Assembly: GCF_020882245.1 (NCBI RefSeq)
Contig: NC_083597.1
Location: forward strand, 38,108,652-38,172,651
DNA length: 64,000 bases
Origin: Rhopalosiphum padi
Taxonomy: Eukaryota > Arthropoda > Insecta > Hemiptera > Aphididae
Reading direction: 5' to 3'
This document shows positions 40,241 through 53,900 of the stretch, one piece after another. The number at the start of each line of letters is the position of its first letter. Position 1 is the stretch's first letter. The notes below the pieces were generated by a model. The model ran no database searches, had not been told where the DNA came from, and was given only the letters and a program-made list of their open reading frames with translations. The position numbers were made by a program, and so were the translations under genes.

Positions 40241-42210
40241 GGTATAAGTATAGCCCAATTGGCAATCACACGGAATAAATATTAATTATCGGTATCATAA
40301 CGACATAACCTATACGAATATTACTATAGAAAGTATAAATATTGTACAACTTTTCAATCTTTTAATTTTAATCATAATATAATATAATGTTCAAAAGCGA
40401 GTTCTATGCACTCGCGATATTTTTATATTTTAAATTTTTATTGGACTTAATTACAACTTCGGCTTCTATAAATATATTTTATGACGATTAGTTACACTTT
40501 TAATTTAATAATATTGTTTTTCAATGTATACAACAGTGCACTGATGCGGGTAAACTACAACTGTACACCGCACGTATAAAATATTTATTACGTTGATCTC
40601 AAGAATTCTACTCCCTATATTGGTGTTATTGAAACATATTATTTTGTAACGATCTATATAGGTTATGCGTAATAAAAATACATGAACGCGTCCATGATAA
40701 TCGTTAATCATTTTCGACGGAAACCATTATGTTATTATATTATATTAATTGACAGTCCGTTTAATTATTGTAGCAGTAGCAGTATGTGTCATAGATTCAA
40801 TTCATATACATCCGTGTACTGCAGTATTATAGAATATAGGGTACAACATGGTGATATTGGTATAAGGTTATATGTATATGTCCTATAATCCATTGTTATT
40901 AGTACCATGTATTTTCAATATTTCAAAAATTGTAAGCGTAATAATACATTTTAATTTAGGTACTAAGTATACTTATATGTATTCATTAAATAACAATAAA
41001 CACAATTTCGCTTAATATTTAGATACAAATAATTGTGGGCGTTTCGACGAACTAATTAATCATATATTTGCAGCATACATGTTGCTTAGAAATAACTTCA
41101 AATTTTAATTTAGGCATATCGATACATGATGTTCTTCTAAAAATTCAGACTTTGAATAAATAAATTGTTTAGGGGGAAAAATCGGGATGAGCATCATCTT
41201 GGCAAATAATTACTCTTCATGTATCAGCCAATTCTCATTCAGTATTAACTAATTATGTAATAACAAATAGCCATCACGATCGTACAACGCATGTCGCGAT
41301 CCGTCGAGTTTTATATATGGCAATATTAAGCTGTATTATACATAATATCCCTATTCGGAGTGTGCGCAGATAGTCAGATCCAGGTATACCGTATACACAG
41401 GAGTATGGTTATGGATTTGTACGTAATATATTATTTTACACCGTAAATAATTATGCACACGGTTTGTGCGGGCACGATATACCTAACTAGTGTTTATATA
41501 ATATGGGGTGTTCACGTTTCGGCTTTGAGCTTTTGCGTGACTTTCATCAGTTACACACATCGCATACATACATATCATATATATATATATGTAGTATGTA
41601 TATTGTATATATATATATATATATATGTAATATGTATATTGTGTATATACATTTATAAATATACATACACTATATGTAGTCGATACTTACATCGAACAAT
41701 AGGAGCGCAAACACGAATATGGGCGTTCACCTTTCGGGTGAAAATATAATTAAAGAAAAACAATCTATCCAAATTAAGTGTGAGTACTCATATCACACGT
41801 GTCATTCTATAATATAATATTAAATATATAAATGCTGCACACTGTAGAGCAGTAGGTATACATAACATATTATATTAACTATAGCGATCCCAACGTCTCC
41901 TATTTTATTATAGTCGCGATATACCTACGATACGTGATTATTAATCTTCATTCTTTTTATGAGACGATACGATCAAATTAGTCACATTTTGAAAAAACTA
42001 TACTGTCTGAATTAGTATATATATATATTACATACTTATTTATTATTTATAGGAGCTACCCGAACCAGATATGTATTTAGAAATTTGCGTAAATTGAAAC
42101 GAAAAATTGAAAGAGCTTTTGAGCCCGAAATAAAGATCACAGAGTAAATTTATAAAGTGCAATATTTTACCCATACACCCTCTAACTATGAGTACATAAA
42201 TGTCATATAT

Positions 42211-42507
42211 CAGGGGTTCTTAACCGGTAGATTGTAAGCCCTCGAGGGATCAGTAGATGAATTACTCGATGGTCTACTACCATAGTAGATTTTATTATAA
42301 TTTGTATTGATGTTTGTGCGTATTTAATTTCATAAAAAAGTGCATTAGTAATTTTTGTGAGGTATGACGATATACTCGTAATAATAATACTTTTTAAAAT
42401 AAAAATTCGAATATTAAATAATAATCAAAATTAAAAATCTACTATATTTTATATTGTAAAGGTCCTGCAATGGGGGTCCATAATGCAGAAATGTTTAAGA
42501 GCCCTTG
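42211..42507. mobile_element. hAT-like MITE, 297 bp, with exact 8-bp target duplication
   Basis: The left end CAGGGGTTCTTAAC and the reverse complement of the right end CAAGGGCTCTTAAA match at 11 of 14 positions. The element is flanked by exact copies of TCATATAT (42203-42210 and 42508-42515). Terminal CAGGGG and an 8-bp duplication are hallmarks of hAT transposons. The interior is non-coding, so it depended on another element's transposase. Confidence 0.85.
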
Positions 42508-43416
42508 TCATATATGTATATTATATTGAATAAAAATATATAGGTAAATATTGAAGACTGGAGACTGAATTGAAAAAAAGTTTTTGAGTGAAGCTTGTAA
42601 TCGATCAAGGATAGCTATGGTATCTTAAGCTTCCCGCCATCTATACAAGGGTCTGACGTCTGAGCACATTTCAATATAATATACATTTCGTATACCGCAG
42701 GCATAATAATATGTCTTATTTGCGGGTCCCGATTACTTTATGTACTTGTATATTTTTAAATTTCATATGGGCTAGTTATTATTGAAATTTCCTTTAAGTA
42801 AAATGTATAATATGAACTCTTGTTTTTATCGAAAGTTATATACTTCCAGTTAACCAATATTCCATCAATATAACAAAGTGTATACGATACGTATACGTAT
42901 TGAATAATCATATTACGAGAACATTATAATGGTTTACCCAGACTGTCGAGAGTGCATAGAATAATATTTTTTTATTGTTCGAACGCGTTTATGGATCGGT
43001 ACCGCTTTTAAAATGCGTACACTACACATTAAAACAGGGGATGTTTCCCGTTTTCTAGGTACCTACTAGGTATTCGTATTATATCGTACTCATGAATTCA
43101 TCGCGTTAGTGTGTATTAGAAGATGATATACTAATTAAAAAACTAAAATCATAAATTAATTCCTTATAGTGAACTGCTGCAGTGTGTATATAATACTCCA
43201 AAGCTGTACAAGTGAAATCAACCAGTCAAAGTGACGCTGGGTAATTTTTATTTTATCCATGCATATTCATTATTCATCGAAAAGTTATAGGATAATGCTA
43301 AATAGTGTGTACTATAATTCTATAACTGCATACGGGAAGTCATACAGTTATTGGTGTGTTTATATATACCTAGCTATATACACGTGATGTCAACCGACCG
43401 CTATAACAATTAAAAG

Positions 43417-44425
43417 TTGACTGTTATAGTGTTATTAATTTTAACGATTTCTGAGACGCCTTTTAGCAAAATTTTATTTGGTAGTAAAATCAGTTTTATG
43501 CTATTTAAACTTTACGATGTCAATGGCGCTGTAGACGGGTTAGACCATAAAACGTTTCCTTTGGGTTTCGTACAATTTGATGTAACTACACCTATGAAGT
43601 ATGCACAAAATACAATAAATATTAAATTATATTGACATTAAAAATACGCACAAGTAATTTTATGCATTATATATTTATATGTATGTATAGGTATTTTCCA
43701 AACATATACACATTACATGTGTACGATATAAGTATATTGTAACGTTACACGACAATTATACAGATAAATGGACAGTGCCCATAAATATTGGATGCACAGT
43801 GGTGGCATATTCTGCAGAATTTTTCAATGGAGGAGCATAGAACATGATTACAAAGTTAGCAGTGAAGTAGTAAATTCCATACCCTCCAAAGTAACTATAC
43901 TTAATTTACTTTAAATCTCAACAAATATTATTTTTTATGCCTCATATATATATACAATATACATATATAAAAAAAATAATCATTTATAAAAGTAAGTCTA
44001 TCAATTTTCTTGATTTTTGAGACATGACATCAAGTACTTCTTTGAAATGGCAATAACGATTTATCCATAAATGGCCAAACATGTTAACCCAATGCATTGT
44101 GATGAGTGATGGTTTTAACAATTAACTTAAAATTATGAAAAATATAATAAGTTATACATTATAGTAAATTTACTCTTTACTTCATGAGTCATTGTATTTC
44201 GGTTATATATTATGTTTTTAGTCTCTTCATACATGGAATGTTTTCTTAGTAATTGACGGCAAATATAGAAATTTAAGTATTAGGAAGTATTAAATGATAA
44301 TATAAGACAATAAAAAATGTATTTGACTGTTTTAGGTAATTTACGATTTGCTATCAACTTTACCAGCTATCATACCTATTCTTAGATCATATGATTTGAA
44401 TGTCAGAGTCAAAAATAAATTTTAA
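43417..44425 (+). pseudogene. Scattered coding-like text, possibly a decayed gene
   Basis: Three plus-strand stretches read like protein. 43483-43635 gives FMLFKLYDVNGAVDGLDHKT and following. 43736-43905, spanning a TATACAG acceptor, gives DKWTVPINIGCTVVAYSAEF, then stops at TAG and again at TAG TAA. 44336-44425, after a GTTTTAG acceptor, gives VIYDLLSTLPAIIPILRSYD and ends at TAA. They cannot be joined into an intact frame. The opposite strand is also open in places, so chance is a serious alternative. No family recognised. Confidence 0.15.
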
Positions 44426-46071
44426 AAAGTTTTTTAAATAAATAAGGCTTATTATAGTAAGTGCATGTTCTAAAAATTGTAATTCTTGTGCTATAATAAT
44501 TAATAAATTTACTTTTTCTTCAAAGCTAATAAATAAATTAATATAATATAATATATAAATAAAAATAAATGCACACTATTAAAATTAACTATTATTTGGG
44601 ATTGTAAAATGCAAGCCATATGGTTTATCTTAGGATTTTTTAGAAAATCGTTGTCAACATTTTCAATTATTTTCACGTATCTTGTATGATTTAATGAGGA
44701 AAACCATTAAAGAATGTAAAGTATACGTATAATACAAATAATAAATATTTTTCAAAAATGCACGGACTTATTAAAAGGAATGTCAAGAAATTGAGAAAAG
44801 CGTAAAACGTTTATGCGTAACTAAAATATACATATTTTTTTAGTTACTATTTAGTTAGCATTTTATGTTATCTATTTTTTGTTAGTTATTATTTATAGAG
44901 GAATAATGTTTATTTTAAAACTTTGTTTAAAAACCACGATTGATAAAAAATGTGTTTGGAATTCATCGGTTCATCGTAACTATAGTACTTTATTACTTTT
45001 AACATTTTTTGTTTGAAAAGTTTGTTATATATGTTATCTTAGTGTACGAGTATTTTTGTGAATAAAATATCTGTCGGCAACAAAAAAGGGCCAGATGGAA
45101 TAATTGATTTTGGTCACAGATATGCGTTATAAAAAAAATATGTTTTTTCAATCAAATATTTGTTTCATTTTGTTTATGTTTACTCGTGTATTATATATTA
45201 ATAAAAAATATTCTGTTAAATTTATTTATAACTATATTAGTAGGTACAATAATAGATTTTTATCTTTTTATCTATAGTTAAGATAATTTAGTCTTTAGTA
45301 AGACTAATTATTATTATCTTTTTAATTATATAAAAATTTATATTATATGTAGTATGTATTTTCCAATACTTGTTAGGTTTTAATGAGCACTAAGCAGCAT
45401 TAATTTTGTATTAAAAATAAAATATTCACACATATAACTATTATAATACTAAATCATTGATAGGTATAATCAATGGTACCTACTACGAAAAAAAAATATT
45501 TACTGTAATATGTAGTTGAAGTATTATACTTACAACTTACTTTTACATATTAGATTTGAATAATATACAGAATAACGGAAAAAATATGCAATTATTAAAT
45601 TCTTCGACAGTCATGTACCGTATTAACAATTATTCATATGTAAAATGTAAAGAACGTACCGAATGGAGGAATTAATATATACGACAGTGAAGTATAATTA
45701 TCTGACGTTTTAGGTATAGTGCATTAGTGCACATTTATTTATAATGTATGCAGTTGTCTGACAGTGTATTACATGGTTAACTTAAGTGTTTATAGGACGT
45801 GATTTGAATTAAAACTATGAAGTAGTTTAAACTTTAAATCATCATAAAAAAAAAATAGCAACTATTAATTTTTGATATTTTTGAATCGTATTTCGATTAT
45901 CATCATTATCTGGACGACCTTATATACTATATTATATACTTGGCATATATATAGTAACATCTCCTAATAATCTGTCAGTATCAGCTCCGTATAATTAGGC
46001 ACTTATAAATCTGGCATCAGCAATCTGGTTTCCAGGCGGATGACCTGTTTATCAAAACGAACGGTTTTACA

Positions 46072-46097
46072 ATATATATATATATATATATATATAT
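46072..46097. repeat. (TA)n microsatellite
   Basis: About 13 TA units. Confidence 0.9.
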
Positions 46098-47974
46098 TAT
46101 GCGTTTATCTTCAACAAATAGTTTTCAACACCAATATCGATGTGTCGATTGTTTTGTGTAGTTATATTGTAATTAATGTACATATGCTGTAGCGTCTGTC
46201 CAATTTAGACTTAATTTAACGAATATATCGTATAATAAAGACAATTATTAAAAATTTGTGTTGCATACGCATATACGCATATCTAACATATTTTCAAGTT
46301 TTAATTCTATAAAATGTTATTCGATTATATTATGTATTGAAGCATCATAACTACAAGTTATGACACAAGTACGTCCCCACGGACCACTATATCACGTTCT
46401 GACTCGATCACTTAAGTGTATATATTTATTATTTAATATAAATAATAACATCAGAAGTTTGAAGCCGTAGAGCACTTGCGCACGTTACAAGGATAATATT
46501 TAAATTGAGTAAGTTGAACTTTTCAACGAGTTTATAAAAAATACCTACCTATATACGTGTAAATATATTTTTGTATACTGACTGCCGTTCAGTCATGTGT
46601 TTATAAATTTAATATTGTAATATTATATTATTATTATGTATTAGTCGCTTGAGTAGTCAGATATTTTCACACAATATTGTACTATTATTATAATTAATTT
46701 TGTACACACTACACTCCCGTTTTATTTATGCTAATTAAAATAAAAATCGTTGATATACATGCATAACGAACTATATATAGTATTAAATATTTTATCACAC
46801 ATGAGATGTGAACGCACAAGTCATAATATGATAGTAAAAAATGCTACAGTAAAATGTTTTAACGTATATAGTCACTATAGCAGTATAGCCAGTCTAATAT
46901 AATTCAAGATTTAACTATGTACAACATATTATAATAATATTATATATTATTATGTTGATGTATAATTTAAAAGTGGGTTCTTATTGTTTCGTATATGGTT
47001 TTTTTTAACCGTATGTATATGTGTGTAATGTGTATATATACTTTTGTATATATATATATATATATATGTATATTATACACAATGTTAATTTAATGTAATT
47101 TCCCGTCTGTGCTTCCTGCACTTTGTCAATTAAACACGTTAATGACAGGCTATACCTGGATATTGCGGCCGGAATTTCATCTGAATACGTTTATAAACGC
47201 ATGTACACTTTATATACAATGAATACAATATACGATGTGTTCGAGATGACAGGAAACACTCGAGGAGATCCTTGTGTTCTAATCCGATTCCCATTGTATG
47301 TTTGTTGAACGCGATAATGCGAACGAAGGTATATAAACGACATAGGTACCTCTATACCTACAACAATCTCTATACCTATACAATAATTTTAAGTAATTTT
47401 TTTTTTTATTGTAATTTTTACCTTTTTTAATGCACCATAACTTTTTTTCACAAACATCAAGACAACCTACTATGGAAACAACGTTGAAAACTGCCATAAG
47501 TACCTATAGGGCACACGCATCAACAAAATTAGCGTACAAATCTAATATATCTACATATTTTATGCACAAACAAAATAACGTTCAGAACTTACTTTTATTT
47601 TTTTAGATTTAGATTTATGCCTATATATATATACTAAATTGTATAATACTCTACAATTAATTAACTTTCACAAACTCTAAAATGTCTTCTCTTATTTTTG
47701 TTGTATCAAGAATCAAGATTAGCATATAGTAAACGCACTAAAAACCATTATTGTTTCTATTCTCTTTTCTATTCTTACAAATACAAATCGGAAGTGTATC
47801 TCCTGATATACAACCACTGGTGTATAATAACTTTTATCTTTCTGCTAGAATATTTAATGTTGGGATTGGTTACAAAAATAAAAATTTGTTGACTAGCCGA
47901 ACTGCCATGCGCTTTGCAATGAGATTTATTTGAAAAAAAAATAATAATATCTAATTAATTGTCAATTATTTAAA

Positions 47975-48292
47975 TGTACAACCAAAGGCAATGTCCGTTC
48001 CGTATGTATGAATGTAGGTTATAGACTCAAAAACTACTTGGCCGATTATTATGAAAATTTAAGGATATTACAAAAATTTCAAAGAGTAGTTGGACCACGT
48101 TCAAAAATATAGCAGTGCTATTGCCCATCTCGATTGAATTAGTTCACAAACCAAGGTACGCTGACGCCAGTTTGCTCATGAATTGAGGTACACTAAAAAA
48201 ACGGCAAGCCACATTGATGTAGCGCTGTATTTTATATTTTTATGTTTGTTCATTTTTTTCCAGGGGCGAAGTCGGCTTATACAGCTAGTAAT
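47975..48292 (+). mobile_element. Old insect-type interspersed repeat ending 'cagctagta' before a TA tract
   Basis: The left part has 'atgtccgttccgtatgtatg' and 'actcaaaaactacttggccg', followed by 'attattatgaaaattt'. The right end has 'ggggcgaagtcggcttatac' and 'agctagta' running into (TA)n. Comparable openings (an ACTCGAAAACTAC-like word) and 'gaag...agctagt' ends occur in repeats widespread in insects. The class (Helitron-related or retroposon) cannot be decided here. Non-coding. Confidence 0.45.
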
Positions 48293-48638
48293 ATATATAT
48301 ATACACATATACAATTATAGCTACTGCGATTGTTTACACGCGTGTTTCGGAAACGGCACGTCCGAGCGCAAAATAAATATCAATAATAATATACCGAATA
48401 TTCTCGGATATGAGCTGCAGTATATATATCATAATATTGTCGTTGGCATTATTTATGATGAATATTAATAATCATACGAACGTGGTTCGGCCGATCGAAA
48501 ACGATATAATATTATCACCGTACGGTAGGTACTCGTTTTATTATATCGACATTGTTATTCGTATGGCAATCCTTTTGGTTTAATATTATAATAATTATTA
48601 TACAGGATTTATATTGTAGGTACAACGCCGCCGTAGCT

Positions 48639-48878
48639 ATGAACCGCGCGAAAAGTGTGTCAGCGCGAAACGAGGCCATCCCGAGCGGCAGCGATGGCGT
48701 AACAGAACCGCTCTCGGTGCACGTGGAGTTCCCCGCCCGCGAGAGGCCTCTTTTCTCCTCTTCAGTTCCACCATTTACGCTCGATTCCCTATCCACCACC
48801 ACCACCACCACCACCACTACCACCACCACCACCACCACCAACGTCACTTCATCACTAGGGGCCGGGTTATCCTCCTGA
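48639..48878 (+). CDS. Candidate small ORF or exon with poly-Thr tract (79 aa)
   Basis: An ATG at 48639 opens MNRAKSVSARNEAIPSGSDG, continues with SVHVEFPARERPLFSSS, then a Thr run encoded by (ACC)n, then NVTSSLGAGLSS and TGA. The first 50 residues have balanced, protein-like composition. It sits in a short CpG-rich island with possible acceptors at 48603 and 48618. A longer minus-strand frame (48515-49072) reads the repeat as poly-Val and is less plausible. It may be a real exon, a small upstream frame in a 5' UTR, or chance. Confidence 0.25.
   Translation: MNRAKSVSARNEAIPSGSDGVTEPLSVHVEFPARERPLFSSSVPPFTLDSLSTTTTTTTTTTTTTTTNVTSSLGAGLSS
48793..48841. repeat. (ACC)n microsatellite
   Basis: About 16 CCA/ACC units with two CTA/ACT interruptions. 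Confidence 0.9.
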
Positions 48879-49079
48879 GAACTCGCACGTGCAACCCGAC
48901 CTAACTGAACGGCGGTGAGGGGGACCCTTATATTACGGCTTACTATATGCTCAGTACTCCAGTATATACGCGCGTTACAATAATGTGATATTATCCGTAT
49001 GGCCATTTCAGTCATGAGCATAACACTAGATAAAAATAATATTATAAGCTTATGGATCTGAAGATCCTCCACCTTAAAA

Positions 49080-52000
49080 TTTTATATAAACGATGAACGA
49101 GATGATCCATTTAATGTATAAGATAGGTTTGTTTTAGAGAAACACTGACGTTTTTGAAATTATTTCTTTTACATAATTTTAAGTCGTTACAAAACGTCAT
49201 TTTTGGAAAAACGATTGTTGTCATTAAAAAAATATAAAAATGACACCGATAAAAAAAATAGTGATAACTTTAAAAAAATGTAAAATATTTTAAAAAAATT
49301 ACCTGGTATACCTATATGCTTAGTATTAGCTTAGTATTATAGGATCTGTGTTTTGAATTGGGGGATTGGGGGTGAGAGTAATTTGAGGGAATCAAGTCTG
49401 TCCACCTATTCACAACAATGATAAACTCAATAATCGATGAACTAAAAAAATTGATCGCTCTGTATACCAATATAATACATTCTTTAAAAATACTATTTCA
49501 TATTAAATAAATATTTGTTTAGTACATTTTTTTCAGGTACGAGTCTGTATAATGGTTATTATAGGATGATACATCCGAAAAATCGATGTAAACATTTGTA
49601 TGAGTTAATTTGTTCACGGTAAACATTACTTTTTTATAGACAACTAGGTAAAACTAGGAATAAAAACTATTAAACACGTGTAGGTACATTGTACCTATCT
49701 ATATACATTGTAAAAGGTCATTTAGTCGATGTATAAGTGTATAACGTATCTATGTGAAGAATCGAAATAACTTTGAAAGTTTTATCGTAAAATCATTTAA
49801 AGTAATTCGCTGCGGGGAAGAGCAGAGTATTTGTATCTTTTAAACATAGGTACATAGTATAAATCATTCCGTCTTATCAATATTGAATTGATTTGATTTT
49901 TATAATTTAATTTAAATAGCGTAGGTACCTATAAAATTATAATATGTTTTATTTTCATATCAAATAAGTCATAATACATATTAAATAGTTTATTATATAG
50001 TATTGTATATAAATACTATATTATTAAACAAAATATTATAATGATGTAGTTTGAAAAGCATAATAAATGTAGTAGCTACGAGTAAAATAATACGAGTTTC
50101 ATAATACAATATTGATAAAAACGCATATATTATAGTGTCTTAATTAGTGCTATCATAAAATATGAGTTATTCATGTTATTATACATATTATGATATTATG
50201 TAATTATATGATCGTTGACAAATAATTCCTTATAAGTTACAATCTGTTTTTTTTTTTTAAATAAATTCCAAGTATTTCTGTTTTATTTTAAAAACCACAT
50301 TGAAGTTAATAATAATAAAATACAAAATATATAGGCACCTATACTTATACGAATTATTATATATTTTTTCTTTTGTTTGCTTAATTACGACATGGAATGC
50401 GGTTGGTACACACTACACAGTAGTTGCAATTATAAGAGTATAGCGATTCATATAATAAAATTACTATTGAACGAATATTACAATATTGCTTTTAAGTGCA
50501 TATGCAACTGAAATCATAATACGTCACATTATTATAATAACCGTATATTTTTCCTATTAATGCGATTTCTATTCAGAATTATCCATGAGTACTGCTAATA
50601 GCTAACGCTGAAGCCCGAAATAGCATATTAATACATTTTAATGTATACGTTTTAATAGAAGCAGCTTTAATGTAGTATTGTTAATCGAATGAGTGAGGTA
50701 AAGTTTTACTAAACAAAACATCATGAATATACCTCAAGAGTAGCTTGTTGTACTTATTTGTTTATGTTTTTATCATGTATAAATGTTTAATATATTTACT
50801 TTCAATTGGGGAATTAACAAACGACAACAATCGAACAGTATATTATAATATAAATTATAATTTTAGAAGTGCTTAGTAACCTATAATTAATAACAGCAGT
50901 ACTAATGATAAAATAAATAAATAGATAATTTGTATTATATTGTTAATTAGTTTTATATAAATATGAGTGTATAATCGCTAATTATTGTTATTGTTAATTT
51001 TTATTGATCATTATTTTGTTTAATTTACACATAATATAACATATGTACATGTATCGTATGGTGCACGATATACTACAATAATTTATTATACAATATTAAC
51101 AAGGTGATTCCCTAAGAGTCTAAGACATTAGAAATTTATTATTAAAATATTTTTGATACTTTATATTTTTTCTTCTAACACTTTATCTGACTTATTATAT
51201 TAAAAATTAGATAACAAATTGAACTTCCTTTTTATACTTTGAAGTTGAAATTCGTTTCCTTTTGTAGTTGTAGATTTTATGCATTTTTAAGCAAGGCGTT
51301 TGTTTTTAAATTATTTATTTTATTTATATCCGTATTCAATTGTTTTTGAAGTTTTAATGATGCACCTTGTTATAAAAATTCTGACATTTTTGGGATTATT
51401 TTTTAAAGTTATTATTCATTATTATTGTCGTCTTTTCGACGTTATGTAGAATTTTGAGTTAAACACGTTTCTTATAATAATATAATATTTTAAAACCACG
51501 AGTTAAAATAATATATTTCTCTATAAGATTTTATACAGATTGATTATTATGACATTGAGTAATTCTTTCAACTTTCAATCATGTATCTGTCGATAATATG
51601 TAGTCAATGTTATAGAACCGAGATTTAATATATTATTAATAAATGTATAAATACATTTTCGTCAATATATATAATTATTAAATTGTGTAAAATGATGTTT
51701 TTAATATTTTACATAAAATGTAATTAAAGATTATAGCGCAATTGAACAGTTGAGTTTAATTTTACTAATTAGTCATTATAATATTATTATGTATATTTAT
51801 AAATGTGTATAATTGTTAGTTATATTATTATATTTTGTTTTGTTCCTATCGTTAACTTTCTCTTAACGTTGTTTTTAGTTTGACACAGTATATTTTTCAA
51901 TGAATTCATTGTATTGCGTTTTTGAAGTTAAGAATGATGTAAAGGATTTCTCATTTTTTTTGTGTGTGCCAGATATGGGTTTCATTGTTATTACTGAAAA

Positions 52001-53900
52001 GTATTGAATATCACCAGACACCAGGATGTACTTTATTAATTTTTTTTTTTTTTTTTGAAGATTTATTTCTTTAAGAATATTACATCTCTTCTATATTACA
52101 GCAAGTACTTAAAAGTTAAGACTTACTTACTTTTATAATAAACAAAGCAGAAAAAACAGAATTATAAAACCGAAAACAAAAAGAAAGTTAAAAAAAAATC
52201 TCATTAAATCTGCCAACAGACTGTATTGTTAAGGTGGAAAAAACTACACATTTTATCAAAACCTTTCACGAAGTAAAAAGTGAACTATGGATTTAATTAA
52301 GTCTGAGACTTCGAGGATTTTTGGTAAGATTTACCGTAAATAACTCCGGGAGAGACAAAGTATTATACGTTAGCCGAGAGCATCACAATTTATTTAGAGT
52401 TCGCGGATGTGCCGAGTTTGTAAAACAATATAATTTACATTTTCAAACAGTAAAATACTGCTAAAGTCCAAATGATTTATATGTACACGATATACACACT
52501 TGTGCAAAGATTCTGATACTGGACAAAGACTATTTTTTTGTGATTTTTTCGTTCGATTCTTTCTTATAAAATTCCGTGAGAACCCTTTATACGAATGGAC
52601 CAATTTCTTATGTATAAATTATAGCTCACATTCTATATAAAAACTATGTCCTATACATAATATATATATTCGTAGGTATAATTTAACTTATTGTATGGCT
52701 GCGATCACTCGAATTACCTTCCTGAAAATAAATCACAGTTGTAGTAGATATAAGTTATAATTCTAGGCATTTGAAAAAAATGTATTGTTTTTTACTGATT
52801 TTATAAGATTTTTGATTTTTAGTATGATACATTTACAATATATAATTACTTTATATTACCATTAGGATTTGTTTAGAAGACAGGAAATAGTTATTTATTT
52901 GTGTAAATTTATTTATTTTTATTTTTCATATTTTATTCATAGAAAAAAGATAAATTGCTGTTATTATACAGTATTTTTGTCGTGAACTAAAATCATGGCA
53001 ATACGATTATTTTTATGTTGTAGGATGCAGTGTTAATATATTGTCGAGTATACAGTATCACTGTAGTAATGTCATTTTCCACGATTTTTCGTTAAAAGCA
53101 TTTTACGACAATTTTTTTATAGTCTTATTATAGTTACGTTATACGAGTTAATGTACCTTTTGTAAGTAGTAAGTACCTATAGTGGAATAATGTGATGTTT
53201 CAATAGAAAAACTTAGAAAAACCACTCGTTATTGTGCAAATGTATAATACTCAAGTTACGGGTTGCAGGTTATTCGAAGGCGACACGAGTAAAAAGAAAA
53301 AAAAGAACATTTTCCGGCAAGCGCAACTCGGGTTCTCAATGTGCGTACCTACACTTTATAATATGCCGTACACCCGTATTCCATAATAACACATCGCTGT
53401 CGTATAGAAGTCAAATTCGCAATCCCATAATAAATCATCACGATATCCGGGATGTCGATCCGGTAACATCATATATTCATAATATCAAACATACACATAT
53501 ATATATATATTATGAAGAGTAAATACACATACAAACAATGGAGGCGTAAATAAATATACATGTATATATATAGTACACATGCAGTATATACGTTACACAA
53601 TAGTTTATCATATACGATAGATTACCTATATGTATAATATATTGTTCATATAATATAATATACAGTATATATATATAGTGAAATCCGTCGTACGCTTTGA
53701 ATGTAGGTCAAACTTCCGACGCTAACGCGGTTCGTAAATATACGCACACGCCATAATATATAATATACGCGTATAATGTATATATATATATGTGTGTGTG
53801 TAAGTGGACGACCGGAGCGCACATTACTATAATAATACAAATAATATATATCATCATTGTCGTTGTTATCATTAGTATTAATCATCATCACTACACAGTC
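49080..53900. other. AT-rich intergenic region
   Basis: No gene supported. It contains the mariner-like element at 51099-51370 and a poly-T tract at 52039-52056. Confidence 0.5.
51099..51370. mobile_element. Tc1/mariner-like MITE, 272 bp
   Basis: The left end ACAAGGTGATTC and the reverse complement of the right end ACAAGGTGCATC match at 10 of 12 positions. Both ends are flanked by TA (51097-51098 and 51371-51372), the target duplication made by Tc1/mariner transposases. The interior has no transposase frame. Confidence 0.6.

Larger units (their letters stand above)
38310..41436. repeat. Tandem segmental duplication, unit 2
   Basis: Head-to-tail copy of unit 1, joined directly with a 3-base filler (38307-38309) inside an extended 'taaag' run. 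It diverges from unit 1 at 41437, where the outer flank begins. Confidence 0.95.
41437..48290. other. AT-rich intergenic region with repeats
   Basis: Contains TA/TG-rich microsatellites (41576-41627, 46072-46097, 47048-47067), the hAT-like element at 42211-42507, weak coding-like text at 43417-44425 and an old insect-type repeat at its right end. The plus-strand frame about 47099-47308 is open on both strands and has no motif. Confidence 0.5.

Noticed and set aside
47099..47308. Plus-strand frame of about 69 codons ending FPLYVC
   Set aside because: The antisense strand is equally open over most of it, with no splice sites or homologous motif.
48515..49072. 185-codon minus-strand frame with poly-Val
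   Set aside because: Poly-Val from an antisense (ACC)n microsatellite; the rest has no motif and the plus-strand reading is more plausible.
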